A DNA stretch of 64,000 nucleotides from assembly GCA_037200685.1 (NCBI GenBank), contig JBBCIG010000012.1:62001-126000 (forward strand). Reading direction: 5' to 3'. The first letter of the stretch is position 1. Every line of letters starts with the position of its first letter. This DNA is from JAJKIP01 sp037200685. GTDB taxonomy: Bacteria > Bacteroidota > Bacteroidia > Chitinophagales > Chitinophagaceae. Both the position numbers and the translations under genes were made by a program. Shown in pieces: positions 35,304-44,700 of the stretch. The notes below the pieces were generated by a model, which worked only from the letters and a program-made list of their open reading frames with translations, had not been told where the DNA came from and did no database searches.

Positions 35304-35867
35304 ATGAAAAGATTACTTTTAATTCTGTCGTTATTTGTTTCTTCTTTCACTTTCGCACAAAAAATACAATTCGGTGTAAAAGCCGGCGCTAACATCAGCA
35401 ATTTCACCGGTGGTGATTTTAAAAATGTTGATAAGAAAGCATTGATCGGTTTTCATGGCGGCCCATATCTGCGTATTTCTTTTTTAAACATCGCCTTACA
35501 ACCAGAAGCAACAATATCAACACAAGGAGCAAGGATTGATAGTGTATCCGGAAGTTATGACTGGAAGGTGACCTATGTAAATGTGCCTGTGATGCTACAG
35601 GTAAAACTAAGCCCCTTGTTTTATATAGAAGCCGGCCCGCAGTTCGGATTTAAAGTGAGTGAAAATTCAGGTGATCAAACGTTCAACGACATGGATCTCG
35701 CTATTGCCGGTGGATTAGGAATTCGAACAGGCGGTGGTTTGGGATTAGGCGCCAGGTATACAGCCGGTCTTTCCAAAGTGGGCGACTTCGATGCTTCCAG
35801 TAATATTGACCCCGATTTTAAAAATGGAGTGGTACAGGTGAGCTTGTATATTCCTTTGACAAAATAA
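35304..35867 (+). CDS. Outer-membrane beta-barrel protein (PorT-like family)
   Basis: This 187-aa protein starts MKRLLLILSLFVSSFTFAQ (signal peptide); the upstream ATG at 35280 is rejected. The rest is a small beta-barrel: IQFGVKAGANISNFTGGDFK, GFHGGPYLRISFLNIALQPE, VTYVNVPVMLQVKLSPLFYI, EAGPQFGFKVSEN and GLGLGARYTAGLSKVGDF, finishing VVQVSLYIPLTK. Alternating strands and the GVKAGAN start mark the outer-membrane beta-barrel family (PF13568-like) common in Bacteroidota. A role in type IX secretion (PorT) is possible but not shown. It converges with a minus-strand GYF protein. Confidence 0.87.
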   Translation: MKRLLLILSLFVSSFTFAQKIQFGVKAGANISNFTGGDFKNVDKKALIGFHGGPYLRISFLNIALQPEATISTQGARIDSVSGSYDWKVTYVNVPVMLQVKLSPLFYIEAGPQFGFKVSENSGDQTFNDMDLAIAGGLGIRTGGGLGLGARYTAGLSKVGDFDASSNIDPDFKNGVVQVSLYIPLTK

Positions 35868-35938
35868 AGCTAAGACCTAAAAAGAGAAAAGGAGAAAAAG
35901 AGTTAATGGAATATTTCTAAATACATAAAGAATATTAA

Positions 35939-37324
35939 TCAAAAACCCGAGGCTGCTGTTTCTGATTGTGTAGATTGAATGTCGACAATCTTGTACGTTA
36001 CTTTAATACCCCGGTTAGTATCAGCTATTCTTTTTGTAACGGATTCATTGGGAGCAACAGAACGAAACTGTATCATTTCCGTTCTTAAAGGTTGCTCACT
36101 TGGCTTCATGTATTGTAATTCAACAATCACTTTATCCAGTACGAATTTTGAATCGTTCGTAACAGTCAATTCCAAATTGCGGATACCGCCAAAAGCGACT
36201 TTTGTATAAGCATTGGTACCAACCGATACCAAACTTTCAAGCCCGCTGCTTTTCTTATGTTTTACAACTCTCGTTTCATCATTATTGATGCTGGTATTGG
36301 CAACATAGCTTTCAACAGGATTATTATTATCCCTGACTTTTCGGTTCCTGTCACCATTCAAAACACTACCACTCAACTCTACGCCAGCCGCGGGAACACT
36401 TGCGTTATCAATTTTATTTTTATCAGTATTTTCTTTTTCGTTTTTCTTATTCTTCTCAACGATCATGTTCGTTTCCTTACGGATTTCTTCCTGTGAGGGT
36501 TGAGGCTTCACTTTACGGGGTACCGTTGTATTCTCGATAATGCTTGATTGAAATCTTTTAACTTCTTCAGGCGGAAGAATAATTGGCAGGCTATCGGTTG
36601 TTTCCTGGGTCTGTGGCAAAATTTCTTGTGTTTGCTCTTGAACAGGCTCATTAACCACCGCCGCGGGTGATTGCGCTATTTGCCGGGAAATCGAATCTTT
36701 TTTATCTGAACCAGGTTTTAATATAAAGCCGGCCAATACTCCCGCAGCGATCAAACCAACAACCACAGCGGCCTTCTTCATATTTTTTACCAAAAACCCT
36801 TTGCGGGCAATCTTTGTTTTTCGCTCCGACAAGGTCTTTACATACATTTCTTTGATCTCATCCAGCGGTTGCGAATATTTTACCTGGGCGGAGGCCGGAT
36901 TTTCAACAACAGTTACAGTAGGCAAGGGCTCTGGTATGGGTGCAGGCTTTGAAGCAACTGGCTTTTGTACAGTAACCGTCCTTTGTCCGGGCAGTGTCAC
37001 CACCACAGATCTTTTAGGAATATATTTCTGGTATTTCTCTTCGATATCAATTGACTTCTTCATTTCCACCACTGGTTCTTTGGCAACCGGTGGGGCTTCT
37101 GCTTTTTTCCCTTCCGTATTCTTTTTAAAAAAACGATCGAAAGGTTGTTCTTCTACCAGGGGAGCATATTGTTTTAGTTCTTCCAGCTCGCCAGGATATC
37201 TCCATGCGGCGCTTTTACCCGGCACCCAAACAAGATCATAGGCTTTTAAACCCATATTCACAAGTTCATCCAGCGTGTGGGGGCCAGTTTCTTTATTATT
37301 TCGGAGAAGAAGATATGAGGGCAT
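35939..37324 (-). CDS. GYF-like (DUF4339) domain membrane protein
   Basis: A 461-aa protein. Residues 1-55 (YLLLRNNKETGPHTLDELVN, AYDLVWVPGKSAAWRYPGEL) form a GYF_2/DUF4339 domain, a small module seen at the N-terminus of bacterial membrane proteins. A Pro/Lys-rich linker follows, with one membrane helix at about 187-208 (KKAAVVVGLIAAGVLAGFIL). A long low-complexity Gln/Glu/Asn-rich periplasmic segment leads to a C-terminal beta domain (about 360-455, AFGGIRNLELTVTNDSKFVL, YKIVDIQSTQSETAASGF). I do not know its function. It diverges from gyrA. The frame is intact. Confidence 0.72.
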   Translation of the reverse strand: MPSYLLLRNNKETGPHTLDELVNMGLKAYDLVWVPGKSAAWRYPGELEELKQYAPLVEEQPFDRFFKKNTEGKKAEAPPVAKEPVVEMKKSIDIEEKYQKYIPKRSVVVTLPGQRTVTVQKPVASKPAPIPEPLPTVTVVENPASAQVKYSQPLDEIKEMYVKTLSERKTKIARKGFLVKNMKKAAVVVGLIAAGVLAGFILKPGSDKKDSISRQIAQSPAAVVNEPVQEQTQEILPQTQETTDSLPIILPPEEVKRFQSSIIENTTVPRKVKPQPSQEEIRKETNMIVEKNKKNEKENTDKNKIDNASVPAAGVELSGSVLNGDRNRKVRDNNNPVESYVANTSINNDETRVVKHKKSSGLESLVSVGTNAYTKVAFGGIRNLELTVTNDSKFVLDKVIVELQYMKPSEQPLRTEMIQFRSVAPNESVTKRIADTNRGIKVTYKIVDIQSTQSETAASGF

Positions 37325-37487
37325 TACTGGTTTCTCTTTGGTAAAACAAAGAAACGAAAATTTGTGCCGCTAAGTGTAAAGGGGATGTTATAATGCAGTC
37401 GTTGTTAAAGGATTTTACTAATTCACAAACGTGGAAAACTAGCCCAAAAAACAGGACTCATTATCAGGTTTTGAGTAGCAAAAAAGG

Positions 37488-37495
37488 TAGATTTG
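37488..37495 (+). promoter_or_regulatory. -7 element TAGATTTG upstream of gyrA
   Basis: TAnnTTTG match with a TTTG (37470-37473) only 14 bases upstream, shorter than the usual 19-20. The ATG is 92 bases downstream. Confidence 0.4.
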
Positions 37496-37587
37496 CGAGC
37501 CTTAAAAAAGCTTGCCGAAAAGGGTGATTTTTAAGCAGTACACAAACGAAAAATCACAATATTAAATCCGCATAATCAGCGAAAAGC

Positions 37588-40179
37588 ATGGAAGAGAATT
37601 TTCAGCCGGAAGAGACCAGCGATAACAACCGAATTATCCCCGTAAATATCGAAGAGCAGATGAAGACGGCTTACATTGATTATTCAATGTCCGTCATCGT
37701 GGGGCGTGCACTTCCTGATGTAAGAGATGGCTTTAAGCCCGTACACCGTCGTATTCTTTATGCGATGGACCAGTTGGGAATTCATTACAACAGGCCTTTT
37801 AAAAAATCTGCCCGTATAGTAGGAGAGGTGTTGGGTAAATACCATCCGCATGGGGATACCGCCGTGTATGATGCAATGGTACGTATGGCCCAGGAATGGA
37901 ACATGCGGTATACATTGATTGACAAACAAGGAAACTTTGGTACCCAGGATGGTGATGGCCCTGCGGCGATGCGGTATACAGAAGCACGTTTGCAGCGGTT
38001 AACGGAATTCATGCTGAATGATCTCGATAAAGATACCGTTGATTTTCAGCTCAACTTTGATGATTCAGAAAAAGAACCCACTGTTCTTCCTTCACGTATT
38101 CCTCAATTATTGATAAATGGTTCCAGTGGTATCGCCGTGGGTATGGCCACGAACATGATGCCGCATAATTTATCAGAAGTGATTGATGGCTGCATCGCAT
38201 TTATTGATAACCGCGAAATCACGATTGAAGAATTGATGCAGCATGTAAAAGCACCCGATTTCCCAACCGCAGGCATTATTTACGGAATGGAAGGAGTGAA
38301 GGCGGCTATGCATTTTGGCCGTGGTCGTGTAGTGTTGCGTGGACGTTTACATGTGGATGCAAAACCAAGCGGAAGGGAACAGATCATTATCACCGAAGTA
38401 CCTTACCAGGTAAGCCGTGACGGATTGACGGAAAGAATTGGCGTGCTGGTAAATGATAAAACGATTGAAGGTATTGCGCATGTCAACAATGAATCAAACG
38501 AAAAAGAAGGCACCCGTATCGTGATTGATCTCAAGCGTGATGGCGTAGCGAATGTTATCATCAACCAGCTTTATAAACATACGGAGCTGCAAACTTCTTA
38601 TGGTATAAATAATGTGGCGATCGTAAAAGGAAGGCCGCGAACGTTGAACCTGAAAGACCTTATAAGCGAATTTATTGAATTCCGTCACGAAGTAGTTGTT
38701 CGTCGAGCACAATACGAATTAAGGGAAGCCGAAAAAAGGGCGCATATTTTACAAGGCTATCTTATCGCACTTGATCACCTTGACGAAGTCATAGCGTTGA
38801 TCCGGGCTTCCGCAACTCCTGACGTTGCAAAAGATAATTTGATCAATGCAGGCTGGGGACTTGATGAGATACAGGCAAAAGCCATATTGGAACTTCGCCT
38901 GCAGCGCCTCACTGGCATGGAAAGAGAAAAAATCAAAGAAGAATATGATGAGTTGATGAAATTAATAGCGCATTTGAAAGAGTTTCTTTCCAATGAAGGA
39001 ATGCGTTTTGATGTGATCAAAACGGAATTACTGGAGATCAAAGACAAGTTTGGTGATGCAAGAAAAACAGAGATCACTTACCTCGATAATGAAGTAAAAA
39101 TAAAAGACCTCGTTAAAGAAGAAGATGTCGTAATCACCATCTCGCATTTAGGTTATATCAAACGTACACCTGCGGATGAATACAGGTCGCAACGGCGAGG
39201 GGGCAGGGGAGTGATCGGTGGAAAAACAAGGGATGAAGATTATATCGAACATTTATTCGTCGCTTCCACGCACCATACTATGTTGTTCTTTACCGAAAAA
39301 GGAAGATGTTACTGGCTGAATATTTACGAAATACCGGAAGGCGAAAAAACAGGAAAGGGCAGGGCGATACAAAACCTGATGCCTTTACCTCCGGACGATA
39401 AAGTGCGTACCATTCTTGATGTAAAAGATTTGAAAGACGAAGAGTTCGTCAACTCGCACAATATTGTTCTTTGCACTAAGAAAGGGATTATTAAAAAAAC
39501 AGAACTGGCGGATTTCAGCCGTCCACGCCAAACAGGTGTAATCGCTATCACTATCAATGAAGGCGATGAACTGCTGGAAGCAAAAATGACGGATGGCAAA
39601 TGCGAGATCATGATGGGCGTGAAAAGCGGAAGGGCCATTCGTTTTTCTGAAGAAAAAGTAAGGGCCACAGGCCGTGGCGCCATTGGCGTAGCCGGTATAG
39701 AGGTTGATGATGACAATGACCAGGTAGTTGGCATGATCTGTGTAAATCCAGAGACGGATGCATCAAAGACAGTATTGGTAGTAAGTGAAAAAGGATTTGG
39801 AAAAAGAACAGCCGTAGATGAATACCGGTTCACCAACCGTGGTGGTAAAGGTGTCAAAACAATCAATGTAACTGAAAAAACTGGTAGTTTAGTCGGTATA
39901 TTAGATGTAGCGGAAACAGAAGATCTAATGATCACCTGTAAAAGCGGTGTAACGATCCGGATGAAAGTTTCGCAGATCAGCGAACAGGGAAGGGCTACGC
40001 AGGGCGTCAAATTGATCAGGCTGGATGAAGGCGACGAAATAGCAGCTATTACCAAACTTGATGATCAAGGGCATCCTGAAAGCGAAATTGTAAATGGAAA
40101 CCCGGAAGAACCTGGTGAACCTGGCGGCGACAACGCAACTGAAACCGGTGAAAATCCATCTACAGAAAATAATTCCTGA
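37588..40179 (+). CDS. gyrA: DNA gyrase subunit A
   Basis: GyrA cuts and reseals DNA in gyrase, which supercoils with GyrB. The breakage domain is complete: VIVGRALPDVRDGFKPVHRR, YHPHGDTAVYDAMVRMAQEW and GPAAMRYTEARLQ with catalytic Tyr130. In the quinolone region Thr91 takes the place of E. coli Ser83 and Asp95 corresponds to Asp87. The GyrA box is YRSQRRGGRG (about 535), which distinguishes it from the ParC at 15.4 kb. The C-terminal pinwheel follows, and the tail is acidic and Pro/Gly-rich (EEPGEPGGDNATETGENPS). It has 863 aa, intact. gyrB is not in the window. A TPR protein starts 40-50 bases downstream. Confidence 0.97.
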   Translation: MEENFQPEETSDNNRIIPVNIEEQMKTAYIDYSMSVIVGRALPDVRDGFKPVHRRILYAMDQLGIHYNRPFKKSARIVGEVLGKYHPHGDTAVYDAMVRMAQEWNMRYTLIDKQGNFGTQDGDGPAAMRYTEARLQRLTEFMLNDLDKDTVDFQLNFDDSEKEPTVLPSRIPQLLINGSSGIAVGMATNMMPHNLSEVIDGCIAFIDNREITIEELMQHVKAPDFPTAGIIYGMEGVKAAMHFGRGRVVLRGRLHVDAKPSGREQIIITEVPYQVSRDGLTERIGVLVNDKTIEGIAHVNNESNEKEGTRIVIDLKRDGVANVIINQLYKHTELQTSYGINNVAIVKGRPRTLNLKDLISEFIEFRHEVVVRRAQYELREAEKRAHILQGYLIALDHLDEVIALIRASATPDVAKDNLINAGWGLDEIQAKAILELRLQRLTGMEREKIKEEYDELMKLIAHLKEFLSNEGMRFDVIKTELLEIKDKFGDARKTEITYLDNEVKIKDLVKEEDVVITISHLGYIKRTPADEYRSQRRGGRGVIGGKTRDEDYIEHLFVASTHHTMLFFTEKGRCYWLNIYEIPEGEKTGKGRAIQNLMPLPPDDKVRTILDVKDLKDEEFVNSHNIVLCTKKGIIKKTELADFSRPRQTGVIAITINEGDELLEAKMTDGKCEIMMGVKSGRAIRFSEEKVRATGRGAIGVAGIEVDDDNDQVVGMICVNPETDASKTVLVVSEKGFGKRTAVDEYRFTNRGGKGVKTINVTEKTGSLVGILDVAETEDLMITCKSGVTIRMKVSQISEQGRATQGVKLIRLDEGDEIAAITKLDDQGHPESEIVNGNPEEPGEPGGDNATETGENPSTENNS

Positions 40180-40231
40180 TAGTAAAATAAATTTGATTCA
40201 TTAATTTCCATTAAAAATGAAATATATACAG

Positions 40232-41569
40232 ATGAAACGATTCGTTTTTTCCCTCACCGCATTATTTTTTGTATTGTGCCTGCAAGCGCAGAATTACGAT
40301 GATATCAGTGCCAAATTGCTGATCAGGCAATACAAACAAGCCAAAGAAGACCTTGATAAGAGAATGACAAACGCCAAATTTATTTCCAAGCCGGAGGCTT
40401 ATATTTTAAAAACCGCTGTTTATACTGCCGTAGCATACGATAGCGCATCGGCTGCTGGTGCAGGTGACCAGTTGCTGAGCGAAGCAGAGGCTGCTTTTGC
40501 AAAATATAAGGAAATGGATGGCCCTGAATATAAACTGGTTACTGAAGTTGGATACAAGGAAGGGCCGATCAATCTTTATTCGTTGCTGTACTCAAAAGGT
40601 TTCAAAGCTTACCAGGCTAAAAGTTGGGAGCAATCTTTTCAGACATTTAAAAAAGTGGTAGATATTTCCGACCTGCTGATTGCAAAGAAAATAATCAATG
40701 CTACGATTGATACCAACACAGTAATTCTTACTGCATATACTGCGGAGAACAGCAATCATAAAGATGAAGCCGCGAAATATTATGGAAAGCTTGCTGATGC
40801 GAAAGTAGGTGGCGAAGGCAATGATTTTATCTATCGTTTTCTCGTGGTATATAATTTTGAAAAAGGCGATATGGCCGGTTTTGAAAAATACAAAGCGCTG
40901 GGAAAAGAATTATATCCCGCCAGCGAATATTTTGGTTATGATAAAGTCGATTTCGCTTCGGGCCTTGCTGAAGGTTTCAATGGAAAAATAAAAGCATTGG
41001 AAGATGTACTGGCAAAGGACCCGGACAATTACAAAGCGTTGCTCAATATTATACAATTGATATCCGATACATTGCATCCACGTGAAGGCGCTGTAGCACC
41101 GGCCAATGCCGACGAACTGGAAGTTAAAATGGTAACGGCCCTCAATAAAGCTGCTACATCCAAGTCTAGTGATGAACTGGTGTTCTTGCTCTGGGGCGAT
41201 CATTTTATCGATAAAGCGGACAAAGTAAATGATGAAAGAGCGCAGCATGTGGAAGACATGAAGAAGCGTACCAAACCCGGCGGTCAACCTTCGAAAGAAG
41301 ATATAGCCAAAAGAGATGCGCTTGATAAAAAATATGGTGAAGCGTTTGACAAAGCCAGGGAACCTTACGAAAGAGCCGCTGCTATGCTCGCTGCGAAAAC
41401 AGAACTTACAAGATCGCAGAAACAACAATATAAAAAAGTAGCAGGCTATCTCGGCGATATTTATAATTATAAAAAGGTATTGGCCAACCAGGCAAAGAAC
41501 ACAGCTGATGTAACAAAATATACGGCCGAAGCCAAAAAGTGGAACGACCTGTACGATACCATTAAGTAA
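40232..41569 (+). CDS. Secreted TPR-like protein of unknown function
   Basis: The start is placed at 40232 (MKRFVFSLTALFFVLCLQAQ, signal peptide); an ATG at 40217 adds five residues. The rest of the 445-aa protein is helical, with TPR-like pairs: LLIRQYKQAKEDLDKRMTNA, LLYSKGFKAYQAKSWEQSFQ, KDEAAKYYGKLADAKVGGEG and DKAREPYERAAAMLAAKTEL. The last 100 residues are strongly charged. Similar secreted TPR proteins follow gyrA in other Chitinophagaceae, in my recollection, but no function is established. A strong terminator follows. Confidence 0.78.
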   Translation: MKRFVFSLTALFFVLCLQAQNYDDISAKLLIRQYKQAKEDLDKRMTNAKFISKPEAYILKTAVYTAVAYDSASAAGAGDQLLSEAEAAFAKYKEMDGPEYKLVTEVGYKEGPINLYSLLYSKGFKAYQAKSWEQSFQTFKKVVDISDLLIAKKIINATIDTNTVILTAYTAENSNHKDEAAKYYGKLADAKVGGEGNDFIYRFLVVYNFEKGDMAGFEKYKALGKELYPASEYFGYDKVDFASGLAEGFNGKIKALEDVLAKDPDNYKALLNIIQLISDTLHPREGAVAPANADELEVKMVTALNKAATSKSSDELVFLLWGDHFIDKADKVNDERAQHVEDMKKRTKPGGQPSKEDIAKRDALDKKYGEAFDKAREPYERAAAMLAAKTELTRSQKQQYKKVAGYLGDIYNYKKVLANQAKNTADVTKYTAEAKKWNDLYDTIK

Positions 41570-41592
41570 TTATTTATTTATAATAAATTCAG

Positions 41593-41619
41593 AAGCCGCT
41601 ATTCATTAGCGGCTTTTTT
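41593..41619 (+). terminator. Terminator after the gyrA-downstream TPR gene
   Basis: Stem AAGCCGCTA / TAGCGGCTT with a TTCAT loop, followed by TTTTT. Confidence 0.88.
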
Positions 41620-41661
41620 ATTAGGAAGGCGGAACTCTGTTCCGCACTATTAAAAAGATTT

Positions 41662-41830
41662 ATTAACCCGGCTGCATTACTACTGGCATCGTCTGTTGCG
41701 ACGCTCCGTTCATCTTTCTGTCCGCTATTCAGCAATAGCATCGCTCCCGATAGCTATCGGGATTACCATGAGCGAAGTCGAATGGTCGCACTCTTCATCT
41801 TTCTGTTCTCTACTCAACAATGTTGAAGCT
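41662..41830 (-). repeat. Mosaic intergenic repeat, copy F (long, inverted relative to G)
   Basis: Contains AACCCGGCTGCATTACTACT, CGTCTGTTGCGACGCTCCGT, CCGCTATTCAGCAATAGCAT, CCCGATAGCTATCGGG, GAGCGAAGTCGAATGG and CGCACTCTTCATCTTTCTGT. Its reverse complement matches copy G (44701-44861) over about 150 bases with few differences. Confidence 0.85.
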
Positions 41831-41885
41831 CCGGCTCACACCTGACGCCTCACGATTCAGAAATTGCCCGTTGCCAATTGTTGTT

Positions 41886-42290
41886 TTATTGCCCAGTTAA
41901 CTTCAACACCAAAAGAACAACCGAAATAACCAATGCCGTAATCGCCGCGAAAAAAGTTATCCAATAAGATTGATACACCCGTTTAGCAATAAGAAAATCA
42001 AACCGGAGTTTCTTTTTCGTCATGTCCACCTGGTGTTTGTGTTCTGTTTGTACCGCCTCAAATTCTTTCATTGCCTGGTTGCCGGCAGGAGTTAGCTTAA
42101 TAGGAAATCCCCATTTGCCACTTAACCAATTTTTATTGAAACAGGCGTTCAGAATAACCGAAAAATCATCAAAGTGATTGAAATATCCCGTGTGCAGCGC
42201 CGCATCTTTTATTTTTTCTACATCGTTTGTTTCACCCGAATTTTTAAACAGTTCCAGCGTGATATATTCTTGTTCGATAGGATTATTCAT
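41886..42290 (-). CDS. Small protein of unknown function with C-terminal membrane helix
   Basis: A 134-aa protein starting MNNPIEQEYITLELFKNSGE. The first 75 residues may be winged-helix-like (DAALHTGYFNHFDDFSVILN, WGFPIKLTPAGNQAMKEFEA). A charged segment and one membrane helix at about 112-131 (YWITFFAAITALVISVVLLV) end the protein, so it is probably tail-anchored. I do not recognise it. It lies between repeat copies F and G. Confidence 0.6.
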   Translation of the reverse strand: MNNPIEQEYITLELFKNSGETNDVEKIKDAALHTGYFNHFDDFSVILNACFNKNWLSGKWGFPIKLTPAGNQAMKEFEAVQTEHKHQVDMTKKKLRFDFLIAKRVYQSYWITFFAAITALVISVVLLVLKLTGQ

Positions 42291-42568
42291 ACAAAAAGTT
42301 TAATTATAAAATTCAGTAATACAAAAAGCAGCCCAATTTCTTATTTCACTGTAAAGGTGGAAGAAGATGTGCTAAAGAAGCAGAGGCGGGAAATGATTAA
42401 TAGTAGAAAAGCAGCTAAATATGATTTTCGGGGAAAGGGAAGACCAAAGGTTGTTTTTATCCGACTGTGAGTCATTTAACATAATATAAATTATAGGAAA
42501 AATACATAGCTTTGTTAAGCTATGTAGGAGAATTGCGTGCTTGCATTATCTTTAACCCCTAAAACCGA

Positions 42569-43324
42569 ATGAATATGGATGCTCAAAATCAGAATTATTC
42601 CAAACAAACGCAGATCGTTTTACCTCAGTTAACCAGCCAGGTAACTGTAAAGAATTTTATGGCGAATGTTTTTTCGTTTATGTTTCTTGCGCTGGGTATC
42701 TCAGCCGTTTTCGCTTACTTGTTCTCAACGAACCCAGAACTCAGAAACTACCTGATAAATGAAACAGGAACCGGCCTCAATGTTCTTGGCTACATTGTTA
42801 TGCTTGCCCCTATTGGATTTGTGTTACTAATGTCTTTGGGCTATGCCCGGTTGTCCGCACCGGTATTAATGATATTGTTTGTTGTTTTTGCCGGCATCAT
42901 GGGTATTAGTTTTGGCTTTATATTGATTCAATATACAACTGGATCTGTATTGGGTTGTTTCCTGTCTGCATCGGCTATGTTTGGAGTAATGGCTGTTATG
43001 GGTTATACTACTAAACAAGATTTAACTTCTTTTGGCCGTATTATGATCATGGGACTTATCGGTATCGTTATCGCTTCGCTGATCAACTTTTTCCTGCAGA
43101 GCGATACAATGGATTATGTCATCAGTTTTATCGGTGTGATGGTATTTACAGGTTTAACAGCGTATGATGTACAGAAATTAAAACGCATTGGTGAAGGTAT
43201 CGAAGCAGAAGGCACACCGGCTGTGGAAGTAAAAAAGAGATCTATCATGGGAGCGTTATCCCTGTATCTTGATTTCATCAACCTGTTTTTATTCCTGTTA
43301 CGTTTGTTCGGAAGCAAACGTTGA
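42569..43324 (+). CDS. Bax inhibitor-1 / YccA family membrane protein
   Basis: A 251-aa (or 249 if started at 42575) protein with seven membrane segments, from FMANVFSFMFLALGISAVFA through SLYLDFINLFLFLLRLFG. The family C-terminus with DVQKLKRIGEG and LSLYLDFINLFL is typical of the BI-1/YccA (TMBIM) proteins, which leak calcium or modulate FtsH in different organisms. The N-terminal 25 residues are polar (NQNYSKQTQIVLPQLTSQVT). It has a strong terminator downstream. Two ATGs six bases apart make the exact start uncertain. Its bacterial role is not established. Confidence 0.9.
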   Translation: MNMDAQNQNYSKQTQIVLPQLTSQVTVKNFMANVFSFMFLALGISAVFAYLFSTNPELRNYLINETGTGLNVLGYIVMLAPIGFVLLMSLGYARLSAPVLMILFVVFAGIMGISFGFILIQYTTGSVLGCFLSASAMFGVMAVMGYTTKQDLTSFGRIMIMGLIGIVIASLINFFLQSDTMDYVISFIGVMVFTGLTAYDVQKLKRIGEGIEAEGTPAVEVKKRSIMGALSLYLDFINLFLFLLRLFGSKR

Positions 43325-43344
43325 TTCTTATAAAAGTATTTGGT

Positions 43345-43369
43345 AAAGCGGCTAAAGGCCGCTTTTTTT
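43345..43369 (+). terminator. Terminator of the BI-1 gene
   Basis: Stem AAGCGGC / GCCGCTT with a short loop, then TTTTT, about 20 bases after the stop. Confidence 0.85.
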
Positions 43370-43499
43370 ATTAATGAATTTAATCGTACTAAAATATCTT
43401 TACAAGCGGTGGTTCTTCACTCCAAACTCTCAACATCTTAACTCACCATGGTGGTGGTATATATAACATTGACAGTATTCGCAGAAAGCAGAATGTAAT

Positions 43500-44021
43500 A
43501 TGAAGCTTCGCAAAGAAATTCTTGCTGAACACAGTAAATCGCAAAAAGATAAGATCGTAAACTGGGTGGGCAATTCCCAGGAACGATTTGACGAGCTGTT
43601 TAACCTGTTCCTGAAAGATGAATACCGGGTGACACAAAGAGCAGCTTATCCATTGAGTTATTGTATTATTAAATACCCGGGCCTGCTAAAAAAGCATTGG
43701 GGAAAATTGATTAAAAATTTATCGAAGAAAGATTTACATAATGCCATTAAGCGAAATACCGTAAGGATGCTACAGGATATAGCTATCCCGGAAAAATATC
43801 ATGGCGAAATAATGAATATTTGTTTTGAATATATTCAATCCCCGGAAGAAGCCGTGGCAGTGAAAGCATTTTCATTAACGGTACTGGATAACCTATCTAA
43901 AATATATCCTGATATCAAACCCGAACTAAAAACAATTATTGAAGACAGGTGGAATTATGAAACGGCGGCGTTTCGGTCGAGGGCGAAAAAAATATTGAAA
44001 AAAATTAGCGTGCCGTCTTAA
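43500..44021 (+). CDS. HEAT-like helical repeat protein
   Basis: A 173-aa soluble protein starting MKLRKEILAEHSKSQKDKIV. It consists of helix pairs suggestive of HEAT or ARM repeats (RFDELFNLFLKDEYRVTQRA, AAYPLSYCIIKYPGLLKKHW, AIKRNTVRMLQDIAIPEKYH, EEAVAVKAFSLTVLDNLSKI). The DNA alkylation-repair-like (AlkD) fold has the same helical pattern but the known catalytic residues are not apparent. I cannot assign a function. It lies upstream of higBA, which has its own promoter. Confidence 0.68.
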   Translation: MKLRKEILAEHSKSQKDKIVNWVGNSQERFDELFNLFLKDEYRVTQRAAYPLSYCIIKYPGLLKKHWGKLIKNLSKKDLHNAIKRNTVRMLQDIAIPEKYHGEIMNICFEYIQSPEEAVAVKAFSLTVLDNLSKIYPDIKPELKTIIEDRWNYETAAFRSRAKKILKKISVPS

Positions 44022-44052
44022 AAAAGAGATTTCCTTGTTACCATAAAATGCT

Positions 44053-44060
44053 TACCTTTG
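44053..44060 (+). promoter_or_regulatory. -7 element TACCTTTG of higBA
   Basis: TAnnTTTG match, 24 bases before the higB ATG. The following GCGTTAGTACCGTAAAACAT contains the near-palindrome TACCGTA and could include the HigA operator. Confidence 0.5.
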
Positions 44061-44084
44061 GCGTTAGTACCGTAAAACATTAGC

Positions 44085-44366
44085 ATGATTATATCTTTTG
44101 GCAATGCTGATACAGAAAAAGTATGGAATGGAGTGTGGGTAAAAGGATTGCCGGGAGAAATACAACAAACAGGACGGCGAAAACTAAGAATGCTCAATAA
44201 TTCTGTTGATTTGATTGATTTAAGGATACCTCCGTCAAACCGGTTAGAAAAGCTATCGGGTAAATTGAAAGACTTTTATAGCATACGAATCAATAACCAA
44301 TGGCGGATTATATTTAAATGGAATACTGGTAATGCTTCATCCGTAGAAATTATTGACTACCATTAA
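44085..44366 (+). CDS. higB: HigB-type toxin (RelE/ParE superfamily)
   Basis: A 93-aa mRNA-interferase-type toxin. Motifs of the HigB family: VWVKGLPGEIQQTGRRKLRM, LRIPPSNRLEKLSGKLKDFY, and SIRINNQWRIIFKWNTGNAS with a C-terminal VEIIDYH that supplies the catalytic His. Such toxins cleave mRNA at the ribosome. It is first in a two-gene operon with higA, 10 bases apart, the order toxin-antitoxin typical of HigBA. It lies between inverted copies of the mosaic repeat. Confidence 0.94.
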   Translation: MIISFGNADTEKVWNGVWVKGLPGEIQQTGRRKLRMLNNSVDLIDLRIPPSNRLEKLSGKLKDFYSIRINNQWRIIFKWNTGNASSVEIIDYH

Positions 44367-44376
44367 ATAAAAAATT

Positions 44377-44676
44377 ATGACGAAACTTAAAAATATTCAC
44401 CCCGGAGAGGTACTCATGGAAGAATTTCTAATCCCTTTGAAAATCTCTGCTTACAGGCTCTCAAAGGATATTGATATTCCCCAAACCCGCATTTCTGAAA
44501 TTGTAAAAAGAAACAGGCGGATTACTGCGGACACTGCACTAAGGCTCAGTAAATACTTTGGCAATTCCGCCAAATTTTGGCTCGGGTTACAGGATGACTT
44601 TGATATTGAAGAAGAAAAAAATGCGAAGAGCACTATTTTAAATTCCATAAAGACTTTAAAACAAAAGGCCGCCTGA
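44377..44676 (+). CDS. higA: HigA-type antitoxin, helix-turn-helix
   Basis: A 99-aa XRE-family antitoxin that neutralises HigB and represses the operon. The opening KNIHPGEVLMEEFLIPLKIS is typical of HigA. The helix-turn-helix is SAYRLSKDIDIPQTRISEIV, followed by RRITADTALRLSKYFGNSAK and FWLGLQDDFDIEE, both strongly conserved in the family. It follows higB after 10 bases and likely binds the promoter region at 44053-44084. Confidence 0.95.
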   Translation: MTKLKNIHPGEVLMEEFLIPLKISAYRLSKDIDIPQTRISEIVKRNRRITADTALRLSKYFGNSAKFWLGLQDDFDIEEEKNAKSTILNSIKTLKQKAA

Positions 44677-44700
44677 TGCTATCTGAAGCGAGCTGTCCCT

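Noticed and set aside
42174..42470. 98-codon plus-strand ORF between the tail-anchored protein and the BI-1 gene
   Set aside because: Its first half is antisense to the 41886-42290 gene; the second half (KVEEDVLKKQRREMINSRKA) looks faintly coding but has no start of its own.
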